From: Cyclobacteriaceae bacterium
GTDB lineage: Bacteria > Bacteroidota > Bacteroidia > Cytophagales > Cyclobacteriaceae
Length of the DNA stretch: 64,000 bases
Reading direction: 5' to 3'
Assembly (NCBI GenBank): GCA_019638355.1
Contig: JAHBTY010000001.1
Coordinates: 186,001 to 250,000, forward strand
Shown here: in pieces, positions 34,838-44,001 of the stretch
Numbering within the stretch: position 1 is the stretch's first letter
Layout of the letters: each line of letters begins with the position of its first letter
The notes under the pieces: model-generated
The model's input: the letters and a program-made list of their open reading frames with translations, nothing else
What the model was told of the DNA's origin: nothing
Databases searched by the model: none
Program-made: the position numbers and the translations under genes

Positions 34838-36554
34838 ATGAGTAATAGTCTTTTCTACAATCATATTGATAAAACCGCCAGTAATGCTGAACTGATTGAG
34901 TTGATAGAGGTGTTTGCACTCGAGAATCCAAAACAGCAAATATACCTATTAAACGCTCCATTAGGTGAGAAATACTCATACGACTATCAGCAAAACGCAA
35001 TTGTTCTTCTTTCCCCTAAACATAAGCTCATTTTTATCGACATTAAAGGTGACGCTGAGGCTTTTGAAATATACATCGAGGATTTTGTTGAAGACTTAAG
35101 TTCTCTTTCGGATAAATATAAGTACAAAGAACATATTGGCCGTCCACGTGATTGGAAAAGAGAAGTTACAACTAGTGTAGTTTATACGAACAAATTTAAT
35201 CTCTCAAATGTGTTTGAGGATTGTGCTTTACCAAAAGTACTCCAAAGAAAAAGTGAGCTATTAATTTCCCTGTTAATTGGAAGCATAAACGATATAGACA
35301 AGATTGGCGTAGAAATGCCAGAAACGATTTTAGAAAAAGTAAAAAAGAATATTATCCTATTTGACGGAGACCAAACCAGGTTTATTTACAAGGACTTTAG
35401 AAATAAATCCGTGTCGATTCAAGGACTTTCTGGAACAGGAAAAACAGAATTGCTTCTGCATAAACTTAAAGAACTTTATGTATCTAATGAGAATGACAAA
35501 ATATTTCTAACATGTCATAACATAGCCTTAGCTAACACATTGAAGAATAGAATTCCAAGTTTCTTCAATTTTATGAAAGTTGAAAAGCAGATTGAGTGGA
35601 ACTCCAAACTTTGGGTCGGCTGGGCATGGGGCTCTCAAAAGGATAGCAATTCAGGTTTATATAGCTACCTATGCAATTTCTACAAAATACCATTCTTGCG
35701 ATTTAGTTCAATGACAAACTACAAGACAATATTCACTCAAGTTTTGGAGCATGTTAATAAAATAGATGAACGTGATTTTGAATATGCATTTGACTATATT
35801 CTAATAGACGAAAGGCAAGATTTTCCTAGGGAATTCTTTGAACTATGTAAGAAAATAGCAAAAAAAAAGATCTACATAGCTGGAGATATTTTTCAGGATA
35901 TTTTTGAAAATACAAGAGAAACAGAACTTGAAGTAGATGTTATCCTTAATCGATGCTATCGGACAGACCCAAGAACATTGATGTTCGCACATGCTATAGG
36001 CATGAAACTATTTGAAAGCAAAAAACTAAACTGGTTTGATGACTCATACTGGGAGGCTATTGGTTACAAACTTAAAAGAAAACAGGACTCTAGAGAAGTT
36101 TTGTTATCAAGAGAGCCAATTAGAAGATTTGAAGATTTAGAATTGGAAAACTTCAAACAGTGTTGTTATCCAACAGACTACATACATTGAGAATGTAATC
36201 AGTATTCTAAAAAATATTCAAGAAAAGCATCCTACCCTAACACCGAATGACATTGCCATAATTGTCCTTGATAACAACAAGGCTATTTATGAATATATAG
36301 ACTCACTTTGTGTATCTATCAGGGATCAGTTAGGGTGGGGCGTGAATAGAGCTTACGAAAGTAAATCAAAAGTAGAAGACACAATTTATATTACGAATCC
36401 TAACAATGTAAAAGGTTTAGAGTTTCCTTTTGTTATTTGTTTGACTGGGACAATTAATGATTCCTATCGATACAGAAATATCTTGTATACTATGCTAACA
36501 AGGTCATTTTTGCAATCCTATCTATTAGTTCAAAATCCGAAGGGATGGTACTAG
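34838..36554 (+). pseudogene. UvrD-like helicase, 5' part (frameshifted and cut by an IS)
   Basis: The first 441 codons read as a superfamily 1 ATPase: an N-terminal region without a known domain, then Walker A GLSGTGKT (196-203), IDERQDFP (324-330) in place of the DExQD motif, and AGDIFQ. An extra T near 36161 shifts the frame. Removing it continues the protein through VKGLEFPFVI (motif V) and LYTMLTRSF (motif VI), up to the IS end at 36554. The rest lies at 37888-38187. Reconstructed length is about 670 residues. The frame break could be a sequencing error, but the IS insertion is separate evidence of decay. Confidence 0.85.
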
Positions 36555-36616
36555 GCTGATTTTTTTGAACAGGTTAAAAGTAGAGTTTTTTAATTTTAAC
36601 CTAACCAAACAGTCAA

Positions 36617-36886
36617 ATGAAAAAGATGCGTTTTACCGAGGCCCAGATTATTGGGATACTCAACGAACAGTCACAACAGGATCAAAAGGTTTCAGAAGTA
36701 TGCCGCAAACATGGCATAAGCGAAGCTACGTTTTACAATTGGCGTAGTAAATATGCAGGCATGAAAGTAGATGAGCTTAAGCGGCTTAAGGAACTGGAAT
36801 ACGAGAACGCAAGGCTAAAGAAAATTGTAGCAAACCAGAGTCTGGAGATCGATGCCATTAAGGATTTACTTACAAAAAAGTTTTAA
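36617..36886 (+). CDS. IS3-family transposase OrfA
   Basis: 89 residues: an HTH (MRFTEAQIIGILNEQ, KVSEVCRKHGISEATFYNWR) and a leucine-zipper-like tail (LKRLKELEYENARLKKIVAN). It ends in TTT TAA directly after the slippery AAAAAAG, where ribosomes can shift by -1 into orfB to make the OrfAB transposase. Confidence 0.93.
   Translation: MKKMRFTEAQIIGILNEQSQQDQKVSEVCRKHGISEATFYNWRSKYAGMKVDELKRLKELEYENARLKKIVANQSLEIDAIKDLLTKKF
36874..36880 (+). promoter_or_regulatory. -1 ribosomal frameshift site (A AAA AAG)
   Basis: The heptamer AAAAAAG sits in the orfA frame as acA AAA AAG, four codons before the end. The -1 frame is open from here into orfB (reading on as VLTPDQKEHG). This is the classic IS3-family signal. 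Confidence 0.9.
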
Positions 36887-36909
36887 CGCCTGATCAGAAA
36901 GAACACGGC

Positions 36910-37692
36910 TTGGAGTATCTGGGAGAACACTACCAGATGAGCCATGCTCAGGCGTGTAAGCTGGTGGGGTGTTCGCGAACGAAGAAGTATTATCAAAAGC
37001 GAATGCCAGCCAAAGATGCCGTAGTAAAAAAAGCGATTGAAGAAGTTATTGGCAGTAGCCGTAAAGGAAGAATGAAAGTGATTAAGCTCGTACAGAAAAA
37101 ACATCCAGAACTGGGTGATAGTAAAATCAGAAGAGTGTATGAGAACGAAGGATTCTCGTTGAGTAAAAGATTATGTAGGCGTATCAAGGACAACCCTGCC
37201 AATCCTATCTCTATTCCGTTAAGAGCCAACCAGGAATGGGCGATGGACTTCATGAGTGATGCCTTGGATAATGGCCGAAGAATCCGAGTACTTAACATTG
37301 TCGATCATTTCAATCGGCAGTGCAAAGGCATTGAAGTGGATTTCAACCTACCAGCTCGAAGGGTAATAGAAATATTGGAGCGAGCAATTGAACGCTATGG
37401 TAAACCGCTTAAAATCCGTACCGACAACGGTCCTGAGTTCCGCTCCAAACGATTTCAATTGTGGATGAAGGATAACCACATAGAATGGAGCCGCATACAG
37501 AAAGGTAAGCCGCAACAGAATGCCATCATCGAACGCTTCAACAAAACGTATCGCGAAGATGTGCTGGATGCCAATTTGTTTCACACCATTGAACAAGCAA
37601 ATGACGTGACGGAAAGGTGGGTAGATGACTACAATCACAAAAGGCCACATCAATCGCTCAACTATCAGACCCCGATGGCTTATGCAGCGTAA
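36910..37692 (+). CDS. IS3-family transposase OrfB (DDE integrase)
   Basis: 260 residues from a TTG, but it is probably made mainly as the OrfAB fusion, since its frame is open to the slippery site. A helical HTH_21 part is followed by an rve integrase domain with WAMDFMSD (first Asp), RTDNGPEF (second Asp) and NAIIERFNKTYRED (catalytic Glu), ending HKRPHQSLNYQTPMAY. It catalyses transposition. Confidence 0.93.
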   Translation: MEYLGEHYQMSHAQACKLVGCSRTKKYYQKRMPAKDAVVKKAIEEVIGSSRKGRMKVIKLVQKKHPELGDSKIRRVYENEGFSLSKRLCRRIKDNPANPISIPLRANQEWAMDFMSDALDNGRRIRVLNIVDHFNRQCKGIEVDFNLPARRVIEILERAIERYGKPLKIRTDNGPEFRSKRFQLWMKDNHIEWSRIQKGKPQQNAIIERFNKTYREDVLDANLFHTIEQANDVTERWVDDYNHKRPHQSLNYQTPMAYAA

Positions 37693-37887
37693 GGTTTTTT
37701 TAAGGCATAAGACTCTTGGAATGATCCAAAAGAAAAGCCCCGCACAAAAGGCAGGGCTTGACCATTCCAGTCGGTTGAACCTAACCCTGACAGGTTGCTC
37801 CTCAGCAGAGCCTGTTTCCGTTTCAGTTCAACAATGCAAAATTCAAATCAGTAATCTATATTTACAACCTGTCAAAATTCTCAGCCA

Positions 37888-38187
37888 TTTACCGGATTAG
37901 ATATCTTTAAAAAGGGACTTGAAACAATTAATAGAGAGAGAGCAATATCCGCAGTTGAGCCTACTGAAAAAGAAAAGGAAGAAATCAAAAACACTTTAGT
38001 AAAACTTCAGAAAGAGAGTAGTATCTCCTACAAAGACTTCCTTGAGCAAATATTTAATGAATTAAAGATAGAAAATAGGCATAAAGAAAAATTTGAAAAG
38101 GCATTGCTCCAAACGGATATTGAGAAATTTGACAAGGAAAAAACGATAAAATTTATTAAGGCTAATAAAGAATTCTTCATCGAATGA
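37888..38187 (+). pseudogene. UvrD-like helicase, 3' remnant
   Basis: Reads FTGLDIFKKGLETINRE, then VEPTEKEKEEIKNTLVKLQK and ends NKEFFIE with TGA at 38185-38187. It has no start of its own and lies directly after the IS, on the same strand. It resembles the charged C-terminal tail of such helicases. The stop overlaps the start of the next gene by 4 bp (ATGA), so the intact ancestor was coupled to it. Confidence 0.8.
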
Positions 38188-38837
38188 AACGATTTGAATT
38201 CAATATTATACCATCTGTTTTGAATACATTCTTTCCAACCTATCGTATCAAAACAAAACAACAAATAATCACAATCCTCTTGGAAGCGGTGAGATATTCA
38301 CTTTCCTATGAAATTATAAAAAACAAAAAGTCTGATGGGAAAATCGTATTAGTAGTTGATAAAATGAGTCGGTTATTTTTTCAAAGTGAAACCAAATGCT
38401 ATTCAATATCTTTTCCATTTTTGGTTACTGATGTACAAGGGAAAGTTGTGTATTCTTATGACAACACCACTATTGATTCATACTTAATTTCTAATTTACT
38501 TAGTGCTGTTTCTAATGACAGCTTTATGGACGGCTGTAGCATAGACTTCTCGGAATCATTAATCGATTTTGAAAGTGAATCTGAAGTTTTTTGGAAAATT
38601 CTACGAGAACTACTACTATTTGAAGAGGGCTATGTTAGATACGATTATGATGTAACGGGATACGAAGAGGCTAAACAAAAGGGTAGTGAACATAGGCATC
38701 CTCTAAATCACTGCGACTTCAATTATTCAAATAAAGCGAACTTTAAAGTGGGACTTGTTGGTAAGATTGACTTAGACGAATTTATAGACATTTTAAACAT
38801 TCGCACAGAATGTAAATATTTAAAAAACTGGCGATAA
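38184..38837 (+). CDS. helicase-partner protein of unknown function (DUF2290-like)
   Basis: 217 residues, no signal peptide. Notable motifs are EEGYVRYDYD (147-156) and RHPLNHCDFNYS (171-182), a His/Asp-rich core, then FKVGL and DLDEFIDIL. Length and motif pattern recall DUF2290 proteins, but this comes from memory. It overlaps the broken helicase gene by 4 bp. Pairing of a UvrD-like helicase with such a protein is typical of phage-defence-type modules, and that role is inferred. With the first gene interrupted, expression now may depend on the IS. Confidence 0.55.
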   Translation: MKRFEFNIIPSVLNTFFPTYRIKTKQQIITILLEAVRYSLSYEIIKNKKSDGKIVLVVDKMSRLFFQSETKCYSISFPFLVTDVQGKVVYSYDNTTIDSYLISNLLSAVSNDSFMDGCSIDFSESLIDFESESEVFWKILRELLLFEEGYVRYDYDVTGYEEAKQKGSEHRHPLNHCDFNYSNKANFKVGLVGKIDLDEFIDILNIRTECKYLKNWR

Positions 38838-38900
38838 CGAAAAAGTCCGGTTCCGGGCTAATACAGTTTTCGTGTTACTTTAGATTATCAAGGAGTTCAT

Positions 38901-40535
38901 CTATTTAGGCACAGCGCTCTTATCCCCTGTCATTTCCCAATGCCCGAGTGAAATAGGAATACAACCAACTGCATTTAATTGATCGAAGAATTCTTTTACT
39001 GCAAAAGGTTTGTTTTGCAGTTCTTTTCTGCGTGCAAATTCGGCCATAGCATTTTCCAATAAATATTTGCCGGTAATGTAGCTGGTGCCATAGCCGGGCT
39101 GTCGCAGGTATAAGTGTTGTTCAAAAATCAATAGTTCCTTTTCGGTTTTCATCCAGCCGCGTGGGGTGTATTCCGAATGAATCTTACCAGCTTCTTCCAT
39201 GGTTAAGTCATTGGCATGTGCATACAACGAACCCAACCCGCGTGCAGCCCGTTGTGCAATCATGATATATACAATTTCTTTTACGCGTGGGTCATCGTTA
39301 TACAAACCAGCTTGCATAAACATTTCTTCTACCGCAGTGGCCGTGCCTTCATTGCGTGAATCAAAGATGTTGTAAAGCAACGGATTTCTTCGGATGGTGC
39401 TGCTGTGCGGTTCGTTATCCAGTTGCGCCAACTCAAACCAATGATAGAAATGGGAATAAAGCGGGCGCGGATCGTAGTGCAATCCGATCACAAAAAAATT
39501 TCGCTTTTCGGCAGGCACAAAATTACCGAGGTGCGCGCGCAAGGCGGGTTCAAAATATTCCTTCATCGAAACAATCTCATCTTGATCCAAAAAGTTGAGC
39601 AAGCTTTTGGCGGCTCGTTCGGTTAATGTGGCAAACTCTTCCGGTGTGTTGGCGGCCTTTAGTTCGGGCAGGTTTCGGTTGCGATGTTCTTCTAACTTGA
39701 GTGCAGACCACGCGCGTGCCAGTTCACGCTTTAACAATAGCACTTCATCTTCCCACGTAAGTGATACCAAGTGTACATTTTGTAAATACCAGGTGTAGTT
39801 TTCTTTGCCAATACCGGAAGGTCCGGTTTTGGAAGCGGCTTGTTTTTCTAACCAGCTTGCCAATTGGTTGGTGGAGGCAATGGCTTCGTTAAGGATGGCA
39901 ACTACATCGGGGTGTTCGTTCACGCCCGGCAAAGCAAGCATCGTTTCCAATTCCTCGCTTTGTGTTTTGATATCGCGAATGCCGGCAATCCATAAATCTT
40001 TGGCGTTGCCAATCAGGTTTATTTTTGCTTGTTCATTTAAGGGAGCAATTGCACGAAGTTGATTTACCAGTTTGTCTTTGCTTTCGCTTGTAAGCGGAAA
40101 AGAATATTTCCAGAGATCAATAATGCCAGCATGTGTGGGGCCTTCGTGGGCGGGAACATCGCTGCGGTCCATCCACAATGTTTTATAAAACGCAGGGTCG
40201 CGTTCCCACGGGCGCATTATGCGATGATCGAAATTCAAACCATTCATTTCGGCTTTTAGAATGTACCAATCTACCTGTTGATTGATTGGCCAACCGACTG
40301 TATCAAACTGCTGCAACCGTTGCTGCCAGGTGCGCAATTCGTCCTGTTGTTTTTTCATGGCCGCCAGCGAATAATCAGGCACGCCATCGTTAAACAACGG
40401 CCGCTGAAAGTCGCGCCACTCTTTAAATAAGGTCTCCAACTCGGCATAGGTCTTATAAACCGGAGCCTGGGTTTCTGTTGGCTTGGTACAACTGAGTATG
40501 AGGATGGGAAGGAGTAAAGCAAAGACGTTCTTCAT
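38901..40535 (-). CDS. DUF885-like lipoprotein
   Basis: 544 residues with a lipoprotein signal (LPILILSC). The long helical body contains DWYILKAEMNGLNFDHRIMR, split over residues ~88-107, and the C-terminal part GLHYDPRPLYSHFYHWFEL, EGTATAVEEMFMQAGLY and YLRQPGYGTSYITGKYLLE. The last is typical of DUF885 proteins, which resemble metallopeptidases. I see no clear HExxH, so peptidase activity is unsure. It stands alone, convergent to the helicase partner gene. Confidence 0.7.
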   Translation of the reverse strand: MKNVFALLLPILILSCTKPTETQAPVYKTYAELETLFKEWRDFQRPLFNDGVPDYSLAAMKKQQDELRTWQQRLQQFDTVGWPINQQVDWYILKAEMNGLNFDHRIMRPWERDPAFYKTLWMDRSDVPAHEGPTHAGIIDLWKYSFPLTSESKDKLVNQLRAIAPLNEQAKINLIGNAKDLWIAGIRDIKTQSEELETMLALPGVNEHPDVVAILNEAIASTNQLASWLEKQAASKTGPSGIGKENYTWYLQNVHLVSLTWEDEVLLLKRELARAWSALKLEEHRNRNLPELKAANTPEEFATLTERAAKSLLNFLDQDEIVSMKEYFEPALRAHLGNFVPAEKRNFFVIGLHYDPRPLYSHFYHWFELAQLDNEPHSSTIRRNPLLYNIFDSRNEGTATAVEEMFMQAGLYNDDPRVKEIVYIMIAQRAARGLGSLYAHANDLTMEEAGKIHSEYTPRGWMKTEKELLIFEQHLYLRQPGYGTSYITGKYLLENAMAEFARRKELQNKPFAVKEFFDQLNAVGCIPISLGHWEMTGDKSAVPK

Positions 40536-40838
40536 GGGTAAGGGATAGGTGCAACCAAAATTACTTTAATTGTTGGAAGTTGAGAGTAAGGGTTTAAAAC
40601 AGAAACCAACTAGATTCTTTTTTAAAAGATAAACAACATAGGCACATAGCAAACATAGGGTTATTACTCTTTTGTATTAGCTATGTTTCTATGTTGTTTA
40701 TATTCATGATTAATCTGAGCCGTTGTTGTTATCAAAACAAAAAACCCGGAATTCACTCCGGGTTTTTTCTAACGTCTTGCTTATGCTTACTTCTAAGCCA
40801 CAACTTTTCGCCACACACAAGGGGATTCTTCGCTTCGC
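40536..40838. other. 303-bp intergenic region, no gene seen
   Basis: It separates two minus-strand genes. It contains the hairpin listed at 40741-40766, the mirrored runs AGATAAACAACATAGGCACA and TAGCTATGTTTCTATGTTG (40626-40698), and CTTCGCTTCGCTCAGAATGA (about 40830), a phrase I recall as common in intergenic DNA of this phylum. No open frame looks real. Confidence 0.5.
40741..40766. terminator. hairpin terminator downstream of the beta-oxidation operon
   Basis: AAAACCCGGA (40741-40750) and TCCGGGTTTT (40757-40766) form a 10-bp stem. The minus strand reads on into TTTTTTGTTTTG past the acyl-CoA dehydrogenase stop. A T-run is also present on the plus strand. Confidence 0.75.
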
Positions 40839-42641
40839 TCAGAATGAATACTCCCCCTTCTCAATCAACACTTTCGCTACTTTGCGTCTGGCGTTTTTCA
40901 AATTGTAAGGTTCTACTTTCGTGAATCGTTTTAAGCCCATCAGCATCAAGCGTTGTTCATCGCCCTCGGCAAAAGAAGTAATGGCACTCTTACCGGCAGC
41001 GGCAGCTTTTTCAATGGCATGATGTAAATAAATCAAGGCCATTTCTTTTTCTGCTTCACAGGCTTGTTCGCCCCGCAGACTGATTAATTTTTCTACGCGC
41101 AACAACACCGATTCGGCCACATAACCTTCAATCAGCATATCGGCCAGGTTCATCAAAATCTCCTGCTCTTCCGAAAGTTTCATCATAAACTTCTGCACGG
41201 CTGCACCACTCACCATCAGTCCGGCTTTTTTCAGATTGCGCAACGCTTTCTTCTCTTTCGCGAACAGGGCTGTATCATCATCGCTACCAAAATCCGGTAT
41301 CGACATTAATTCTTTTTGTACGGCCATAGCGGGGTTCATCAAATCGAGATGACCTTTCATGGCGCGCTTCAACAACATATCGATGGTAAGCAGGCGATTG
41401 ATTTCATTCGTGCCTTCAAAGATGCGGTTGATGCGGGCATCGCGATACGCACGATCCATCGGCCCTTCGGCCGAGAAACCCATACCACCATAAATCTGTA
41501 CACCTTCATCTACACTGTAATCCAACACTTCGGAACCATGTACTTTCAGAATGGCACACTCAATGGCAAATTCTTCCAATGCTTTCAATCGCGCTTGTGC
41601 GGAATCCATACCGGTCGCCATGAATGCGTTGTAAGCATCGTCAATATTCTGGCTGGCGCGATAATGTGCCGACTCAGAAGCAAAGATGTGTGTAGCTACA
41701 TCGGCCATCTTATGTTGAATGGCACCGAATGTTGCCAGCGAAACACCAAACTGTTTGCGCTCTTTTGAGTAGTTGATCGCTTTACTTAAAGTTGCTTTCG
41801 ATCCGCCCACAGCAGCAACACCCAACTTTATGCGACCGATGTTCAGAATGTTTACGGCAATCTTGAAACCGTTTTCGCGCTCACTTAATAAATTTTCAAC
41901 CGGTACTTTACAATCGTTGAAGAAAATCTGGCGGGTAGAAGAACCTTTAATACCCATCTTCTTTTCTTCTTCATTCATGGTAATGCCACCAAATGCTTTC
42001 TCTACGATGAATGCACTCAGGTTTTTATCGTTATCGATTTTGGCAAACACCACATACACATCGGCAAAGCCACCGTTGGTGATCCACATCTTCTGGCCGT
42101 TGATAACATAGTGTTTCTTATCTGCTGAAAGCACGGCTTTGGTTTTGCCAGAGTTGGCATCGCTACCCGAATCGGGTTCAGTCAAGCAATAAGCTGCTTT
42201 CCACTCGCCCGAAGCCAGTTTGGGAATGTATTTTTTCTTCTGCGCGTCATTGCCATAATATAGAATCGGTAGTGTGCCAATACCGGTGTGTGCCGAAATC
42301 GCGACAGCAAAGGAATGACCCGCACCCAATACTTCGGCCACCAGCATGGTTGTGTTGAAGTCCATACCAAAGCCACCGAGTTCTTGTGGTACCGATGTGC
42401 CAAGTAAACCCAACTCACCGGCTTTGTCTAATAACTGCGGCATCAGTTCCTGATTTTTCATCGAATCAATTTCATCCAATCGCGGATGAATCTCCTGCTT
42501 CAAAAAATCCTTACACGTTTGTGCAATCATCTTTTGCTCTTCATTAAAATCTTCAGGTATAAAAACCTCGTGTGCCTGTGTCTCCCGGATCAGGAATTCT
42601 CCACCCTTGATCGCTTGCCTTTGTTCAACTGCTGTTGCCAT
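40839..42641 (-). CDS. acyl-CoA dehydrogenase family protein
   Basis: 600 residues, longer than the ~380 of single-domain enzymes because of a C-terminal extension (from ~430). Motifs: AYCLTEPDSGSDANSGKT, MWITNGGFADVYVVFAKID (about 155-170), and RIFEGTNEINRLL with the catalytic region. The first step of beta-oxidation, acyl-CoA to trans-2-enoyl-CoA with FAD, is expected. It is the last gene of the fad operon, 96 bp after the thiolase stop with a repeat in the gap. Confidence 0.92.
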   Translation of the reverse strand: MATAVEQRQAIKGGEFLIRETQAHEVFIPEDFNEEQKMIAQTCKDFLKQEIHPRLDEIDSMKNQELMPQLLDKAGELGLLGTSVPQELGGFGMDFNTTMLVAEVLGAGHSFAVAISAHTGIGTLPILYYGNDAQKKKYIPKLASGEWKAAYCLTEPDSGSDANSGKTKAVLSADKKHYVINGQKMWITNGGFADVYVVFAKIDNDKNLSAFIVEKAFGGITMNEEEKKMGIKGSSTRQIFFNDCKVPVENLLSERENGFKIAVNILNIGRIKLGVAAVGGSKATLSKAINYSKERKQFGVSLATFGAIQHKMADVATHIFASESAHYRASQNIDDAYNAFMATGMDSAQARLKALEEFAIECAILKVHGSEVLDYSVDEGVQIYGGMGFSAEGPMDRAYRDARINRIFEGTNEINRLLTIDMLLKRAMKGHLDLMNPAMAVQKELMSIPDFGSDDDTALFAKEKKALRNLKKAGLMVSGAAVQKFMMKLSEEQEILMNLADMLIEGYVAESVLLRVEKLISLRGEQACEAEKEMALIYLHHAIEKAAAAGKSAITSFAEGDEQRLMLMGLKRFTKVEPYNLKNARRKVAKVLIEKGEYSF

Positions 42642-42676
42642 TTGCTCATTTTTTATTTGTTCTTACTATTTCAAAA

Positions 42677-42736
42677 GTTGGCAGTAAGCAGTAGGCAGTA
42701 AATTCCTGCCAACTGGCGACTGCCAACTGCTTACTG
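42677..42736. repeat. GGCAGTAGGCAG repeat block 1 (acyl-CoA dehydrogenase/thiolase gap)
   Basis: GTTGGCAGTAAGCAGTAGGC (42677-42696) and a downstream CTGCC/ACTGCCAACTGCTTACT set (42706-42735) are imperfect inverted copies. The block ends two bases before the thiolase stop. Confidence 0.7.
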
Positions 42737-42737
42737 A

Positions 42738-43913
42738 TTAATTCAGCATCTCATAAATCCCCGCTACCCCTTGTCCGCCACCAACACATGCGGTAACCAT
42801 TCCATACTTCTTGTTGCGCCTGCGTAGTTCGTTAAAAAGTTGTACCGATAACCGTGCACCGGATGAACCGAGCGGATGGCCTACGGCAATGGCCCCACCA
42901 TTCACATTCAACTTGGTGCGATCAATGCCCAACTCTTTTACAACCGCCAATGATTGTGCGGCAAACGCTTCGTTCAGTTCAAACAAGTCGATATCATCTT
43001 GTTTCAGTCCGGCAATTTTTAATGCTTTTGGAATAGCTGCTACCGGACCAATACCCATGATGCGCGGATCAACACCGGCTGTTGCATAACTTACCATGCG
43101 CGCAATGGGTTTTAGATTTAATTGTTTCACCATGCGTTCGCTCATCACAGCAACAAACGCAGCGCCATCCGATGTTTGTGAAGAGTTACCGGCTGTAACG
43201 CTTCCACCCATCGCGAATACGGGTTTCAATTTTGCCAATCCCTCTACGGTTGTGTCGGCACGAATACCTTCATCGGTGGCCACCACAAACTCACGTGTTT
43301 TCTTTTTCATATTTTCATCCACGTAAGTTTCCTTAACCGTGATGGGCACTACTTCATCTTTGAACTTGCCTTCTTTCCACGCAGCAGCGGCTTTCATGTG
43401 CGATTCGTAAGAGAACTGATCTTGTTCTTCGCGTGTAATTTTAAATTGCTTCGAAACTTCTTCAGCCGTAAGGCCCATACTGGTATAGTATGTTGGATTG
43501 TTCTTAGCGATGGTATAATTAAGTGCCGTTTTAAAACCCATTACCGGCACCAGCGACATTGACTCGGTACCACCGGCAATAATCACATCGGCCTGGCCCG
43601 CTTGTATACGTTGACTAGCGATGGCAATAGTTTCCACTCCTGAACCACAGTAGCGGTTCACCACCATGCCGGGCGTATCAATGCCCAACGCAAGCAATGA
43701 AATCATCCGGCCCATTTGCATGCCTTGATCGGCTTCGGGTACGGCATTGCCCACAATCAGGTCATCGACCATTTTGTTTTCCAATCCGGGTATTGACTTC
43801 ACCAGGTGTTTGATTACGTCAGCAGCCAAATCATCGGGTCGTGTAAAACGAAACCCACCTTTTTTAGCTTTGCCCACTCCGGTTCTGAATCCTGCTACGA
43901 TGTATGCGTCCAT
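42738..43913 (-). CDS. thiolase (acetyl-CoA acyltransferase)
   Basis: 391 residues, standard length. The active cysteine is in VVNRYCGSGVETIA, the base His in IAVGHPLGSSGAR, and the second Cys in ACVGGGQG. It cleaves 3-ketoacyl-CoA in the last step of beta-oxidation. The gene lies between the IVS gene and the acyl-CoA dehydrogenase gene, all on the minus strand. Confidence 0.95.
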   Translation of the reverse strand: MDAYIVAGFRTGVGKAKKGGFRFTRPDDLAADVIKHLVKSIPGLENKMVDDLIVGNAVPEADQGMQMGRMISLLALGIDTPGMVVNRYCGSGVETIAIASQRIQAGQADVIIAGGTESMSLVPVMGFKTALNYTIAKNNPTYYTSMGLTAEEVSKQFKITREEQDQFSYESHMKAAAAWKEGKFKDEVVPITVKETYVDENMKKKTREFVVATDEGIRADTTVEGLAKLKPVFAMGGSVTAGNSSQTSDGAAFVAVMSERMVKQLNLKPIARMVSYATAGVDPRIMGIGPVAAIPKALKIAGLKQDDIDLFELNEAFAAQSLAVVKELGIDRTKLNVNGGAIAVGHPLGSSGARLSVQLFNELRRRNKKYGMVTACVGGGQGVAGIYEMLN

Positions 43914-43918
43914 TGTGT

Positions 43919-43990
43919 TTAGTATTTAGTCTTGAGTATTTAGTCTTTAGTCCTTTAAGTGGCAGTAGGCAGACAGCAGTAAGCAGTCTG
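43919..43990. repeat. GGCAGTAGGCAG/TAGTATTTAGTC repeat block 2
   Basis: Three units of TAGTATTTAGTC/TAGTCTTTAGTC (43919-43951) are followed by GTGGCAGTAGGCAGACAGCA (43959-43978) and GTAAGCAG (43979-43986). The unit TAGT...AGTC repeats at short period. Confidence 0.65.
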
Positions 43991-44001
43991 GATTTGCCAT
44001 T

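Larger units (their letters stand above)
36554..37886 (+). mobile_element. IS3-family insertion sequence
   Basis: About 1.33 kb, with imperfect terminal inverted repeats: left 36554-36575 (GGCTGA...ACAGGTT) and right 37866-37886 (AACCTGTC...TCAGCC). It carries orfA and orfB with a -1 frameshift signal. About 190 bp after orfB hold hairpins around 37720-37770. No perfect target-site duplication was found; a 3-bp TAC (36549-36551 and 37890-37892) is the closest candidate but does not restore the frame. It interrupts the helicase gene. Confidence 0.88.

Noticed and set aside
36158-36165. Programmed frameshift in the helicase gene
   Set aside because: No slippery heptamer at the break, and the gene is also cut by an IS, so decay is a simpler explanation.
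36549-37892. TAC at both IS edges as a target-site duplication
   Set aside because: Only 3 bp, the IR would need extra unmatched bases, and joining at it does not restore the helicase frame.
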